The notes below the pieces were generated by a model that had not been told where the DNA came from, ran no database searches, and saw nothing but the letters and a program-made list of their open reading frames with translations. 64,000 bases of DNA, taken from assembly GCA_004020645.1 (NCBI GenBank), contig SAQL01000008.1, positions 124,001 to 188,000 on the forward strand, read 5' to 3'. This DNA comes from Mesorhizobium sp. (GTDB lineage Bacteria; Pseudomonadota; Alphaproteobacteria; Rhizobiales; Rhizobiaceae). Each line of letters begins with the position of its first letter. The first letter of the stretch is position 1. The position numbers and the translations under genes were made by a program. Shown piece after piece: positions 27,863 to 36,678 of this stretch.

Positions 27863-29854
27863 TTAATTCGCACTGGCGACCGGCGCCACCAGCGAGGTGA
27901 TGCGGCGGATGGCGACGCGACGGTTCTCGCGCTCAGGCTCCGACGTGTCGACCTTGAGGTACTCCTCGCCATAGCCCTGTGTCGTCAGGTTCTCCGGCGG
28001 GATGTTGAAGGCATTGGTCAGGGCTTCGGCGACCGCTTCCGCGCGACGGTCGGACAGGGCGAGGTTCGCCTCCGGCCTGCCGACGGCATCGGTATGGCCT
28101 TCGATCAGGAAGGTTTCCGCCGGGTTCTTCTCCAGCAGCTTTTCCATGGCGCTGGCGACGCCTTCAAGTTTCTGCACCTCGGTCTCGGGGATCGAGGCTG
28201 AACCGAATTCGAAGTTCAGCGTGTCGAGGTCGATGCGGCGGGCGATGTCGCGCACACGGGCAGAGCGCTTGACCTCGTCGATCGAGTAGAGGCGCTGCAC
28301 CCTCTCCACCGGCGGCTGTTCGAGGAAGGCATAGTAGTCGTCCGGATCCTCGACCTCTTCGGAATCCAGAATGTACTCCTCGCGCGGAATGTCGATCCGA
28401 ATCGGCGGCAGGTCGTCACCCGGATCGCGCCAGTCGCCATCGTCCTCATAGTACCGCTCGTCGACATAGCTCAGCACGTATTCGCGTCCGTCGGGCGCGA
28501 TGCGTGAACGCCGGATGACGTCGCCGTAGCGGTTGCGGATGGTGACGATCTGGATCCCGTTGTCACGCTCGACGATTTCCCGGGTGCGATCGCCCGACAG
28601 TTCCTCATAGTAGACGTTCCGCGCGCCACGGCGCATGCGCGGGGTATCGTCGCTTTCCACGATCGTCTGGTTGTTGAACTGGAGGATAACGCGGTCGCCG
28701 AGTTCCCTGACGACGTCGACTCCTTGCGGACGCGGACGGCGGCGAATGTCCTCGACGTCGGGCACACGCTCAACGCGTTTGCCCTTTTCCTCCGTCACCG
28801 GAACCATTCTCTCAAGCTTGATCGCCTGCTGGGCCGTCCTGTCGTCGGTGGGCGGCGGTCCCTGGTCGACCGGAGCCGGCTTCGGGGCTTCCGCCTGCTC
28901 GCCGTTCTGCTGGGTGGGCTGACCACCCGCGTCCTGGCCGCCCGTCTCTTGCGCGTTGTCCCTGCCGCCCTTCTTCTTGCGCCTGGCATCCTTCTGGCTG
29001 TCGAACACGGGAGCCTCGCCCTGGGCCGGACCTTCCCCTTCGGCGGGCGCGGCCTGTTGGTCCTCGGCGGGCTGCTCGCCGGTTGTGGGCTGCTCTCCCG
29101 TCACCGGCTGTTCGTCGATAGGCTTCTTGCGACGTTCCTTAGCCTGCTCCCGGGGCTTTTCGCCCTCGGCGGGAGCCGTTTGCTGGTCGGTCGGAAGCGG
29201 CTCGGCCTGCTCGCCGGCGGGCGTTTCCTTCCTGGCCGGCTGTTCAGCTGGCGCAGCTTCGATCTGCTGATCCTGGTCCCGCTTCTTCCGGCGCGGCGTG
29301 ACCTGCTCGTTGTCATTTGCAGGTGCGGCCTTTTCGCGCGGCGCCGCCTGTTCGGCGGGTTCTTCGGCGGGTGCGGCTTCGATCTGCTGTTGCTGGTCGC
29401 GCTTCTTTCTGCGCGGCTGCTCTTCGGCCGGGGCGGCCTGTTCGGCCGGCGCTGCTTCGATCTGCTGTTGGTCGCGCTTCTTCCTGCGCGGTTTTTGCTC
29501 TTCGGCCGGGGCGGCCTGTTCGGCCGGGGCTGATTCGGTCTGCTGTTGCTGCTCGCGCTTCTTCCTGCGTTGATTGCCCTGCTCGTCCCCGGAAGGCGCG
29601 GCCTGTTCCGTAGGAGCCGATTCAGCCTGCCGCTCGCGCTTCTTGCGCGGCTTCTGCTCAGGTTCCCCCTGCTGTGGGCAGCCTTCCGCCGACTCGCCTT
29701 CGGGGCAATTCGATTGCGCCAGGATCAAGGGCGTTGCGGTACGCTGCAGCGGTTCGAACGCGGCGCTGCCCTGCAGCGGGAATGCGCCCAACGGCGCGGA
29801 CGCCATCAGCAGGCCAAGCGCCGTGCCTGCCAGAATCCGTGGTTGGCGTTTCAT
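27863..29854 (-). CDS. OmpA family protein with long Glu/Ala/Pro/Lys repeat region
   Basis: This 663-residue envelope protein has a signal peptide (RILAGTALGLLMASAPLGAF) and then an extended low-complexity region, about 60-340, built on units such as QAAPAEEQPRRKKRDQQQQ and PTDQQTAPAEGEKPREQ. A middle domain has DVVRELGDRVILQFNNQTIV and RNRYGDVIRRSRIAPDGREY. The C-terminal OmpA peptidoglycan-binding domain (about 545-655) shows FLIEGHTDAVGRPEANLALS, DRRAEAVAEAL and ENRRVAIRRI. It likely links the outer membrane or periplasm to the cell wall. ATG 29854 follows AAAGGAGGA. Confidence 0.92.
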   Translation of the reverse strand: MKRQPRILAGTALGLLMASAPLGAFPLQGSAAFEPLQRTATPLILAQSNCPEGESAEGCPQQGEPEQKPRKKRERQAESAPTEQAAPSGDEQGNQRRKKREQQQQTESAPAEQAAPAEEQKPRRKKRDQQQIEAAPAEQAAPAEEQPRRKKRDQQQQIEAAPAEEPAEQAAPREKAAPANDNEQVTPRRKKRDQDQQIEAAPAEQPARKETPAGEQAEPLPTDQQTAPAEGEKPREQAKERRKKPIDEQPVTGEQPTTGEQPAEDQQAAPAEGEGPAQGEAPVFDSQKDARRKKKGGRDNAQETGGQDAGGQPTQQNGEQAEAPKPAPVDQGPPPTDDRTAQQAIKLERMVPVTEEKGKRVERVPDVEDIRRRPRPQGVDVVRELGDRVILQFNNQTIVESDDTPRMRRGARNVYYEELSGDRTREIVERDNGIQIVTIRNRYGDVIRRSRIAPDGREYVLSYVDERYYEDDGDWRDPGDDLPPIRIDIPREEYILDSEEVEDPDDYYAFLEQPPVERVQRLYSIDEVKRSARVRDIARRIDLDTLNFEFGSASIPETEVQKLEGVASAMEKLLEKNPAETFLIEGHTDAVGRPEANLALSDRRAEAVAEALTNAFNIPPENLTTQGYGEEYLKVDTSEPERENRRVAIRRITSLVAPVASAN

Positions 29855-30066
29855 TAGAAATCCTCCTTTTGGCGTCCCATCCCGGCCCAAACTGTTCATC
29901 AACCGGATTGGTTCCGGTTAGCAGGCACTAACGGCCACGAACGGCGATTGGCCGGCGTTTTGAAGGCGACTTCGTGTCATTCCTATGGTGCCGGCCTATG
30001 GTGCCGGCCGGATTTGCGTCTGTTGCGGTGCTTGACCTTGACGCCGGCGGGGGCCACATCCCGTCA

Positions 30067-30513
30067 ATGGAAACGCCGTTCTGGAAAACCAAGACGCTCG
30101 AAGCGATGACCCCGGCCGAGTGGGAATCGCTTTGCGACGGCTGCGGCAAATGCTGCCTGTCGAAACTCGAGGACGAAGACACCGGCGAGATCTACTGGAC
30201 GAGCGTCGGCTGCCGGCTGTTCGACGCCGAAACGTGCCGCTGCTCGGACTATCCCAACCGGCTGGCGCGCGTCCCGGACTGCGTCGGGCTGACGCCGCAG
30301 AATGTGCGCACCATCAGCTGGCTGCCCAAGACCTGCGCCTATCGACTGGTCGCCGAGGGCCACGATCTCTACTGGTGGCACAGGCTGGTGTCGGGCAGTG
30401 CCGAGACGGTGCATGAGGCCGGCATCTCGATGCGCGGCCGGGTCAGCGCCAGCGAGACCGATCTTGCCGAGCCGGACGACTATTTCGAACACATGCTGGA
30501 CGACGAGCCTTAG
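30067..30513 (+). CDS. YcgN family cysteine-cluster protein (UPF0260)
   Basis: This 148-residue soluble protein starts [20 protein letters not shown]; conserved cysteines lie in [32 protein letters not shown] and VPDCVGLTP, then CAYRL. The cluster suggests metal or Fe-S binding, shared with the YkgJ/YcgN family; the role is unknown. ATG 30067 begins the conserved N-terminus, so the longer frame from 29974 is not used. It is divergent from the OmpA-family gene. Confidence 0.92.
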   Translation: METPFWKTKTLEAMTPAEWESLCDGCGKCCLSKLEDEDTGEIYWTSVGCRLFDAETCRCSDYPNRLARVPDCVGLTPQNVRTISWLPKTCAYRLVAEGHDLYWWHRLVSGSAETVHEAGISMRGRVSASETDLAEPDDYFEHMLDDEP

Positions 30514-30569
30514 GGACCTCGAGGCCAGGACCCGGAACCGGCTGCGCGACAGGGCGTTTTCTATCCAGA

Positions 30570-30802
30570 TTGTTCAAAACCGGCTAGATCGTTCAGAACC
30601 GGCCAGTTGTTCAGAACCGGAAAGCGGAGAAACTGCGAAATTACCTCTTGTTGCCACATGAACCCAATATGAACGGCTGGTTCGTAGAAAGTTCAGATAC
30701 GCAGGCGCATTCTCCTCCCCATCGGTTCGACCAAGTCACATCGGTTCGATCAAGACACACCGGTTTTCGAGCAAGACACACCGGTTTCGATCAAGACGGC
30801 GG
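30570..30802 (+). repeat. Two short tandem-repeat clusters upstream of a secreted protein gene
   Basis: Cluster 1 (30570-30620) has three copies of TTGTTCARAACCGG-like units with spacers. Cluster 2 (30723-30802) has four head-to-tail units of 19-21 bases: CGGTTCGACCAAGTCACAT, CGGTTCGATCAAGACACAC, then two variants starting CGGTTT. The last unit ends CGATCAAGACGGCGG, which also occurs inside the start of the gene at 30828. Confidence 0.75.
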
Positions 30803-30827
30803 AAGCCCTGAACAAGGAGAAAATACA

Positions 30828-31190
30828 ATGTTCAACACGATCAAGACGGCGGCCCTTTCGGCGCTTATCGGCCTCGGCACGCTTGCCGCTATCCCCGCCA
30901 CTGCCCAGGCAGACAGCATCTATCTCGGCTTCGGCAATAACGACGACCCGCGCGTCGGCGTCTATACCGGCGACGACGATTATTTTTATCGCGAACGCCG
31001 CCGCGAACGCGACTGGCGCCGGTCCTGCTCGCCGAACCGTGCCCTCAATAAGGCAGAGCGCATGGGTCTGCGCCGCGCCCGTATCGTCGACGTCAGCCGC
31101 CGCACGGTGAAAGTCGCGGGCCGCCAGTATGGCGACCGCGTGCTGGTCGTGTTCGCCAATGAGCGCGGCTGCCCGGTCCTCTACCGGTAA
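30828..31190 (+). CDS. Small secreted basic protein, unknown function
   Basis: A 120-residue protein with a signal peptide MFNTIKTAALSALIGLGTLA, likely cleaved after AQA. The mature part is Arg- and Tyr-rich: YLGFGNNDDPRVGVYTGDDD, YFYRERRRERDWRRSC, then a domain SPNRALNKAERMGLRRARIV with RQYGDRVLVVFANERGCPV. Two Cys residues could form a disulfide. Similar small proteins are common in rhizobia without assigned function. The start is marked by AAGGAG. A strong terminator follows. Confidence 0.8.
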   Translation: MFNTIKTAALSALIGLGTLAAIPATAQADSIYLGFGNNDDPRVGVYTGDDDYFYRERRRERDWRRSCSPNRALNKAERMGLRRARIVDVSRRTVKVAGRQYGDRVLVVFANERGCPVLYR

Positions 31191-31222
31191 GCGTTCATCT
31201 ACCGGCAAGGGTGCGGCTCGAA

Positions 31223-31255
31223 AAACCCCCGGGGGATCGGTCCTCCGGGGGTTTC
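31223..31255 (+). terminator. Rho-independent terminator
   Basis: AAACCCCCGGGGGA and TCCTCCGGGGGTTT pair with a single mismatch around a TCGG loop. It lies 33 bases after the secreted-protein stop. Confidence 0.85.
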
Positions 31256-31304
31256 TGCATGCAGCAAGATCGATGTTGCCTATTACCCCCGCTTCAGACG
31301 GCGG

Positions 31305-32015
31305 TCACTTCAACTCGAAAGTGACGTTGACCTGCACCGTGTAGGAATTCTCGCCTGCCTGCACCGGAACCGATTCGCGGGCGGCGTCGAAGGCCTTGGC
31401 GTTCATCGGTATCGGCGGCGGCGCGACATTCTGGTCGGTGATTTCCAGCACCCGCCCGATGCTGACGCCGGCGGCTTCAGCCAGCGTCTTTGCCTTGGCC
31501 ATGGCGTCGGCGACCGCCTTTTTGCGGGCTTCGGTGAGGGTTGCAGCCGGATCCTCGTTGGAAAACGAGATGCCGCCGCCCTGGTTGACGCCGAGCGATA
31601 CCGCCTTGTCGAGAATCTCGCCTGTTTTGTCGATGTCGCGGATGCGCACCGAAAGCGTGTTGGTCACCTGGTAGGCGATGAGTTCGGCTTCCTGGCTGCC
31701 GTCCGGCTTGTTGGTGTAGTTGTAGCGCGGGCTGATCTGGATGCCGGCTGTCTGCAGATCGCGCTCCTTGATGCCAGCCGACTTCATAGCGGCGATCACG
31801 GAGGCCATGGCGTCGTTGTTGGCATCGAGCGCGGCACGCGCGGTCTTGGCCTCGCGCATGACGCTGAGCGTCAGCAGCGCCAGATCGGGGGCCGCGGTGG
31901 CTTCGCCTTCGCCGGTGACGACGATACGGGGCGGGGGCTGCGAATCGGTCGCGCCGGCCATCGCCGGAAACGCGATTGCGGCGGCGAGCGCCAAGGGCAA
32001 AAGATGTCTGGTCAT
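31305..32015 (-). CDS. SIMPL domain protein (DUF541)
   Basis: This 236-residue periplasmic protein has a signal peptide (MTRHLLPLALAAAIAFPAMA). The SIMPL domain shows IVVTGEGEATAAPDLALLTL, SAGIKERDLQTAGIQISPRY, TLSVRIRDIDKTGEILDKAV, ARKKAVADAMAKAKTLAEAA and a terminal strand YTVQVNVTFELK. Family members include the eukaryotic signalling-associated SIMPL and bacterial Brucella BP26, an immunogenic channel-forming periplasmic protein; this looks like a BP26/Omp28 relative. ATG 32015 follows GAGGAG. Confidence 0.9.
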   Translation of the reverse strand: MTRHLLPLALAAAIAFPAMAGATDSQPPPRIVVTGEGEATAAPDLALLTLSVMREAKTARAALDANNDAMASVIAAMKSAGIKERDLQTAGIQISPRYNYTNKPDGSQEAELIAYQVTNTLSVRIRDIDKTGEILDKAVSLGVNQGGGISFSNEDPAATLTEARKKAVADAMAKAKTLAEAAGVSIGRVLEITDQNVAPPPIPMNAKAFDAARESVPVQAGENSYTVQVNVTFELK

Positions 32016-32070
32016 AAAAAAACTCCTCGGTCTGCGATCCAGTCGCGCCTGTCGACTACCGCATTGGCCC

Positions 32071-32160
32071 AAGAATCGGAATCGATTTCGGAAGGCCCGA
32101 TGCGTAGATTCAAAGCGTTAGAGCGTACTTTGCGCGTCTAAGTGGACGCACGTCGCTCTA
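32071..32160 (+). repeat. Dispersed intergenic repeat, copy B
   Basis: Plus-strand partner of the element at 24877-24977. It ends in a hairpin TTAGAGCG...CGCTCTA with inner GCGTCTAAGTGGACGC. It sits upstream of the SIMPL gene, before a tRNA. Confidence 0.7.
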
Positions 32161-32253
32161 CTGTCTGAATATGGGCTGATTTGGACGATCTCGGCCAGCC
32201 AGTTCGGAAAGCCTTGTGCGATTCGGGGAAAAACATTAATCCAGCCGCGTGTG

Positions 32254-32329
32254 GGGCCTGTAGCTCAATGGTTAGAGCCGGCGGCTCATAACCGCTTGGT
32301 TGGGGGTTCGAGTCCCTCCGGGCCCACCA
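32254..32329 (+). tRNA. tRNA with anticodon CAT (likely Ile-lysidine type)
   Basis: A 76-base cloverleaf: acceptor GGGCCTG with CGGGCCC, D arm GCTC/GAGC, anticodon stem GGCGG/CCGCT around loop CTCATAA, T arm GGGGGTTCGAGTCCCTC, encoded CCA at 32327-32329. The CAT anticodon could be Met or Ile. The anticodon-stem region closely resembles E. coli ileX (GGCGaCTCATAAtCGCTTGG), favouring tRNA-Ile2, whose C34 is modified by TilS. An integrase gene begins 107 bases beyond its 3' end. Confidence 0.9.
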
Positions 32330-32435
32330 TAACCTTTGATTTCATTGATGAAAAGTGCCCTCGGCCCAAAACGTTTTGGGCCCATTATGGGCCCAAGGAA
32401 AGGCCGTGGCCCCGGTTGGTTCCGACTCGATTTGG

Positions 32436-33626
32436 TTATTTGACAATGCGGAGGTTTGTCCGCCGCTTCATGGCGTCGCGTTTGGCCTCGCGCTCGTTGA
32501 TGGCACGAGCAATATCAACCGCGATCCGCTTCTTATTGGCCTCGCGGACATACTCATCCGTCACGGCCATTGAGGAATGGCCCATCGCATCCATAATGGC
32601 CCGCGCTTGGATGTTGCATTCAGCGAGGTAGGTGCCGAAGGTGCGGCGCAGGCCATGGAGCGTGTAGCCGCTAGGAATTCCCGCCTGCCGCGTCCAGTGC
32701 TGCATCATGCCGGTCAGGCTCTTTTCCGAGAATGACTTGCCATAGGCGTTCTTTAAGACAGTGCCGCCTTTCGAGCGATCGAGCGGGTCCAAGGCCGCTG
32801 CTAATTTGTCTACGACTGGAATGAACATCTCCCGTCCGCCATGGCGGTTGCGGTTCTTCTTCTGGCGGAAATCAAAGGCCTCGATGAGCACCAGTGAGCC
32901 GTCGAACAGTTCGATCTCTTCGGTTAAAAGATCGTCCCACTCAAGAGCAGCGATATCCCCGCGCCGATTTCCAAGCCAGAAGCCGAGTGCATAGCAGGTG
33001 CGTGCGGCTGTGCCGATGGGGTGTCGCTCCTCGAACCTTTCGCGCATCGCAATTGGCCAAGCTGGGTTCTTCGTCGATTTGGGCACCCGCACACGGACAG
33101 ATAGCGATGGATCATCCTGCGGCTTGATCCATTTTTCGACATCGGTCGCGACCCATAGAAGTTTCTTGATGGCGACCAACATGTGTTTGGCGACTGTGCG
33201 GTTTGTCCTGAAGATGCCTTCAATGATGGCGCGAAGTCGATCCGCGTCGAGATGTTCAACAGGAGTATCGCGCCAGGTGAGTGGGTAGTTGGGATCGACC
33301 CGCAGGTTGAGAAATCGCTCAATCAGTCGCGCATTCTTCTGCTGCGTGGCTTCATCAAAATCCAGCCACTCCATTGTTGTTTCAAGCCGGCGCGCGGCAT
33401 GGCCAAAGGTTTTTGGCAGTGCCCGACCGGGCAAATCGATGATAACTGCCTTCTTGCCTTGCCCCTGCGTGGCTTTCTCGTAAGCCGCCTCGAACTCGGG
33501 ATGGCCGGGCTTACCGGGAAGGCGGATTTCGGGCATGCCTTTTGCGCGGTAGCGATAAGCTAGCTTGCCGTTCTTGAGACGCGAAGAGACCCCAGGGTAT
33601 CGCGCATCCTTGAAGGGCCTAGCCAT
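32436..33626 (-). CDS. Tyrosine recombinase / phage-type integrase 1
   Basis: This 396-residue site-specific recombinase has an N-terminal arm-binding region, a SAM-like core-binding domain (about 90-190) and a catalytic domain with the first Arg in LGNRRGDIAALEW, HxxR in LHGLRRT, and the nucleophile Tyr in MGHSSMAVTDEYV. All catalytic residues are present, so it may be active. Its 3' end faces the CAT tRNA. ATG 33626 overlaps the preceding gene's TGA as TGATG, so the two are coupled. It is not similar in sequence to the second integrase at 39584. Confidence 0.93.
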   Translation of the reverse strand: MARPFKDARYPGVSSRLKNGKLAYRYRAKGMPEIRLPGKPGHPEFEAAYEKATQGQGKKAVIIDLPGRALPKTFGHAARRLETTMEWLDFDEATQQKNARLIERFLNLRVDPNYPLTWRDTPVEHLDADRLRAIIEGIFRTNRTVAKHMLVAIKKLLWVATDVEKWIKPQDDPSLSVRVRVPKSTKNPAWPIAMRERFEERHPIGTAARTCYALGFWLGNRRGDIAALEWDDLLTEEIELFDGSLVLIEAFDFRQKKNRNRHGGREMFIPVVDKLAAALDPLDRSKGGTVLKNAYGKSFSEKSLTGMMQHWTRQAGIPSGYTLHGLRRTFGTYLAECNIQARAIMDAMGHSSMAVTDEYVREANKKRIAVDIARAINEREAKRDAMKRRTNLRIVK

Positions 33627-33877
33627 CAAATGCTCCTTCCAGTCTTCTGCCGCCTGTGCTCAACGCGCGGGGAGTTCTCCAGCATCGCCTGTAGCGAAAG
33701 GGCTTCGCTTTCGATGGCAACGCGCAGGAGCACCGGGTAAGGGAAGCCTCTGCCTTGCTCTATGCCTTCGAATGTGCGTCTCGGTATTCCCAGCACCTTA
33801 GCTGCGGCTTCGGCAGTGAATCCTCCCTTGGCCCGCCAAGCTTTAACTTCTTGGGCAATCTTCTCATTCTCGTCCAC
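33626..33877 (-). CDS. Small XRE-like helix-turn-helix protein
   Basis: An 83-residue protein with a helix-turn-helix at about 20-45 (FTAEAAAKVLGIPRRTFEGI, then EQGRGFPYPVLLRVAIES). It starts with GTG at 33877 and its stop overlaps the integrase start by one base. This position, just ahead of an integrase, suits a transcriptional or excision control factor of the element. No ligand-binding domain is present. Confidence 0.75.
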   Translation of the reverse strand: MDENEKIAQEVKAWRAKGGFTAEAAAKVLGIPRRTFEGIEQGRGFPYPVLLRVAIESEALSLQAMLENSPRVEHRRQKTGRSI

Positions 33878-33907
33878 GTCACGCCTCCCCCACAGCCCAT
33901 TGGCCTA

Positions 33908-34192
33908 CTACGCCTTTGGCGTATACGCAATGAACGTAGCACTATCTTTTTGCCCGTCTCGTTTGCTTCGCTCTAACAGCTCTTGGAGACCGCCGTCTTT
34001 GTCCGGCAACGATGTGAAAGCGATGTCCAGAGCTACACGATCCCAGACGGTGCGACTGTTGATGCGCTTAGGCTTCGGCATACGCCCATCGGCAACCATT
34101 TCGTCGAAAAGCGTCGATCCGACACCGATATAACGAGCTGCTTCCTCACGAGAGAGACCTCGCGGCGGATATGAGAATGCGTCACTCTTCAT
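33908..34192 (-). CDS. AlpA/excisionase-like helix-turn-helix protein
   Basis: A 94-residue protein. The segment PPRGLSREEAARYIGVGSTL, then FDEMVADGRMPKPKRI and RTVWDRVALDIAF, is the MerR-like winged helix typical of AlpA and excisionase proteins. Such proteins bind the att region and set integration direction. ATG 34192 is chosen; a frame extension to 34243 exists but has no ribosome site. It forms a three-gene unit with the XRE-like gene and integrase 1. Confidence 0.75.
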   Translation of the reverse strand: MKSDAFSYPPRGLSREEAARYIGVGSTLFDEMVADGRMPKPKRINSRTVWDRVALDIAFTSLPDKDGGLQELLERSKRDGQKDSATFIAYTPKA

Positions 34193-34921
34193 GGACGCTG
34201 GCTTGTCCCTGATACTCCGGAGCGTGTTGGTGTCGAAGCACAAAGCCGCATCCTGGTTGCCATTTCGAAGTGACGAGATCGTGCTCAGTTAAATAAGAGG
34301 AGCCCCGTTGAGCGGAAGCGGCCTGACTAGGTCCGTTCGGCGCAAACTGGCAGCAACGTGTGAACCGGATGGATCACGTTAGGAGAGCGTTTCTAAGCGG
34401 ACTCGTGGGGCAAGTTGTGGACCGCTACGTTGCATTGTGCAGATCGGGGCTAACCACCTGCGACTGCCCCGCTGGGCCTCTTGCGCACCCTTCTGTATTC
34501 CGAGGGTTGCCGTTGAAAACGGCCGCCACAGAACTGGCCCTCTTATGTGCCAAAACCGATATGCTCATTCCGACGTTGAGGTAACCAACGCGATTTCGGG
34601 CGCCGCACAGCGATCGGCAGCTTTGTGCCGGGAGTGGCGACCGACGAGCCGCTGCTCAGACGTCGCGCGTGGGGCCGAACACGGCTCGTCCGCTTTTTGA
34701 ACGCATCTGGCAAACGCAGTCCGTTCCCCATACCACTCACTGGGAGGTGCAGAGCTGTCACCCGTCCATTGACACTCGGCAACGCTCCCCCTGCACGAGA
34801 CCGTCAAAAACTAGGATAGATGAGCCTCGATAGCAAAGTCCAACTTAAGTTCAGGAACGCGTGAGTTGCACCTTGAGCGCTGTGATTGCGTTAAATATAC
34901 ATACAAGGCCTGCGCTGATCA
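34193..34921. other. Gene-poor island segment
   Basis: About 730 bases between the excisionase-like gene and the ABC-3C operon. Short open frames on both strands have no ribosome sites and no recognisable protein features. The composition is mixed. It presumably holds promoters for both flanking units; I see no att repeat and no tRNA fragment. Confidence 0.5.
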
Positions 34922-36190
34922 TTGGAATCACAAATAACGCGCGATCAGGCCGACGACACAATTTACTATCCGCGAGGCCGAAAATTGGACTATCCGAACC
35001 CGCACAGCGCCGACGCCTCAGCCCTGGGGTTTCTCTATCAGGCGCAATACGCTCTCCTGAGACTGTGGAAGGAACAGAGCGACGACGCTGTGGTCTTTCT
35101 TGAAACGCTCGACGATGTCGTTCTAAAGACGAACGGAGAGACGATCCTTGAGCAACTCAAGCATTCGCTTTCCGAAAAGCCGGACGCGATCACGGTGGCC
35201 AGTCTCAATGTATGGAAGACGTTAAAGGCGTGGATCGACGTGCTTCCGAACCTGGACCTTCCCCGGACATGGCTCCACCTCGTCACCGTCGCGGAAATTT
35301 CGCCAAACTCCCCCCTCCAAGTTCTTCTAAGCGAGACCGAAAGCAGGGACGAACTCGTCGCTGCACTTAAGGAGGAAGCTCGACGCGTCATTCAGGAAAG
35401 GACATCCGCCGCTGCTAATCGGACGCTCCTGCCGCACACCAAACGAGCTCCTGCATGCGAAGCATTCTTAAAACTTTCCGACGACGTCCAGGCCGAGATC
35501 CTGTCGAGGGCGCGCATAATGCCCGGCCAGCAGAACATCAGGCAAATCGAGAACGAACTTGCCAAAACGCTGACATCGGTGCTCTCGAAAGATCAGTCGC
35601 AGGTAGCCGCCCTGATGGTGGAATGGTGGAACCGTCAAATCATCCATGCGCATTGCGGGAAGCGGGACAAGGCTATCCCTCGTTTTGAGCTCGTGAAGCG
35701 GCACATGGAGATCGTCGCCGACATCGAGCATGACACCCTCGTCGACTATTTTGCGGTCGAACTCCCTCCCGAATCCCATAAGTCGCACCCCATGGTCGCG
35801 AACCAGATAAGTTTGGTGGGCGGCACCGAAGCGGAATTTAGAAGGGCCGTCACGAACGAATGGCGGGCTCGCGAAACCCGTTCGCGTTGGTCGACCGAAA
35901 ATCCTTGGCGACGGGAGCTGATTGCCAGATACGACGACCGTCTGGCCGAGGAATGGTGCGACCGCCACGTTGACATTTGCCACGAGTGCAACGGACTCTC
36001 TGAAGAGACGAAGCAGTCGAAGGGACGCGCGCTACTAAAGTGGAGCCATTATGAGGCGCCGGACAAGATCGAGTCCATCGCCCCGAGCGTTACCACGCCG
36101 AGCTACATCAGAGGCACTTACCAGGTCCTTTCGATCGATGGCCGGGTGGGCTGGCATCCCGACTATGTCGCGCTTCTGGGATTCAAGTAA
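34922..36190 (+). CDS. ABC-3C system nuclease-like component
   Basis: This protein of up to 422 residues has an N-terminal region (about 25-85) shaped like a restriction-endonuclease core: ALGFLYQAQYALLRLW, then VVFLETLDDVVLKTNGE and ILEQLKHSLSE (E, DD and QxK). The rest, from about 190, is a long region ending YQVLSIDGRVGWHPDYVALL, consistent with the C-terminal domain of ABC-three-component proteins. It is first in a tight operon with the middle component and ATPase. No ATG fits: TTG 34922 opens the frame, while TTG 34985 has GAGG seven bases upstream. The family assignment is from memory of such domains. Confidence 0.75.
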   Translation: MESQITRDQADDTIYYPRGRKLDYPNPHSADASALGFLYQAQYALLRLWKEQSDDAVVFLETLDDVVLKTNGETILEQLKHSLSEKPDAITVASLNVWKTLKAWIDVLPNLDLPRTWLHLVTVAEISPNSPLQVLLSETESRDELVAALKEEARRVIQERTSAAANRTLLPHTKRAPACEAFLKLSDDVQAEILSRARIMPGQQNIRQIENELAKTLTSVLSKDQSQVAALMVEWWNRQIIHAHCGKRDKAIPRFELVKRHMEIVADIEHDTLVDYFAVELPPESHKSHPMVANQISLVGGTEAEFRRAVTNEWRARETRSRWSTENPWRRELIARYDDRLAEEWCDRHVDICHECNGLSEETKQSKGRALLKWSHYEAPDKIESIAPSVTTPSYIRGTYQVLSIDGRVGWHPDYVALLGFK

Positions 36191-36678
36191 TGAACATTGC
36201 GTATGACCTGTTCGCAGAGACCAACCCTGCATTCGGCACGTTCGGTCTCCTCGGCTTTTGCCGGAAATACGTGGCGGCTTCGAGAGGGAAGCCACCAACT
36301 CTCGCATTGGCTTACTTGGCCCTGCCTATCGCACTGTCCGATGACCTGGAGACGTCTTTCCTGGAGACCGCCGCCACAACTGGTCTTCTCTCCTGGCTGA
36401 ACCGCTATCCGGACGTACGTCTCGATCTGAGCGTCCGTCTCGACGCTTCGAAGGAGATCGTCTCCGCCGCAATCCGGTTTGGTCTTTGTTCAAGGGCTCT
36501 CGCTCTTGGAAATGCTGGGACCATCGAGCCTGGTCCCCGGGCGCCCTCGACAACGCCGGTGGACAACTTACCAGAGAACCCCAAACGGGCGATCAAACGA
36601 GCCGAGCGGCTCGGCAGCTGGATGGGCAAGGCCGGTTCGGCAGGATCTATTTTTTCAGCATTCGGAGTGACGCCGTGA
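36190..36678 (+). CDS. Three-component ABC system middle component (DUF6521-like)
   Basis: A 162-residue protein. Its pattern NPAFGTFGLLGFCRKYVAAS, TLALAYLALPIALSDDLETS, ETAATTGLLSWLNRYPDVRL and IRFGLCSRALALG matches the middle component of ABC-3C systems, a small winged-helix-like adaptor that bridges nuclease-like protein and ATPase. ATG 36190 shares its A with the upstream TAA, and its TGA overlaps the ATPase GTG as GTGA, so all three genes are translationally coupled. The last 50 residues (TPVDNLPENPKRAIKRAERL) are basic. Confidence 0.82.
   Translation: MNIAYDLFAETNPAFGTFGLLGFCRKYVAASRGKPPTLALAYLALPIALSDDLETSFLETAATTGLLSWLNRYPDVRLDLSVRLDASKEIVSAAIRFGLCSRALALGNAGTIEPGPRAPSTTPVDNLPENPKRAIKRAERLGSWMGKAGSAGSIFSAFGVTP

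Noticed and set aside
30723..30802. Repeat cluster considered as a CRISPR array
   Set aside because: Units are contiguous without spacers, only four copies, no cas genes.
34543..34807. Two 79-80-codon minus-strand frames in the island gap
   Set aside because: No ribosome site and typical out-of-frame composition.
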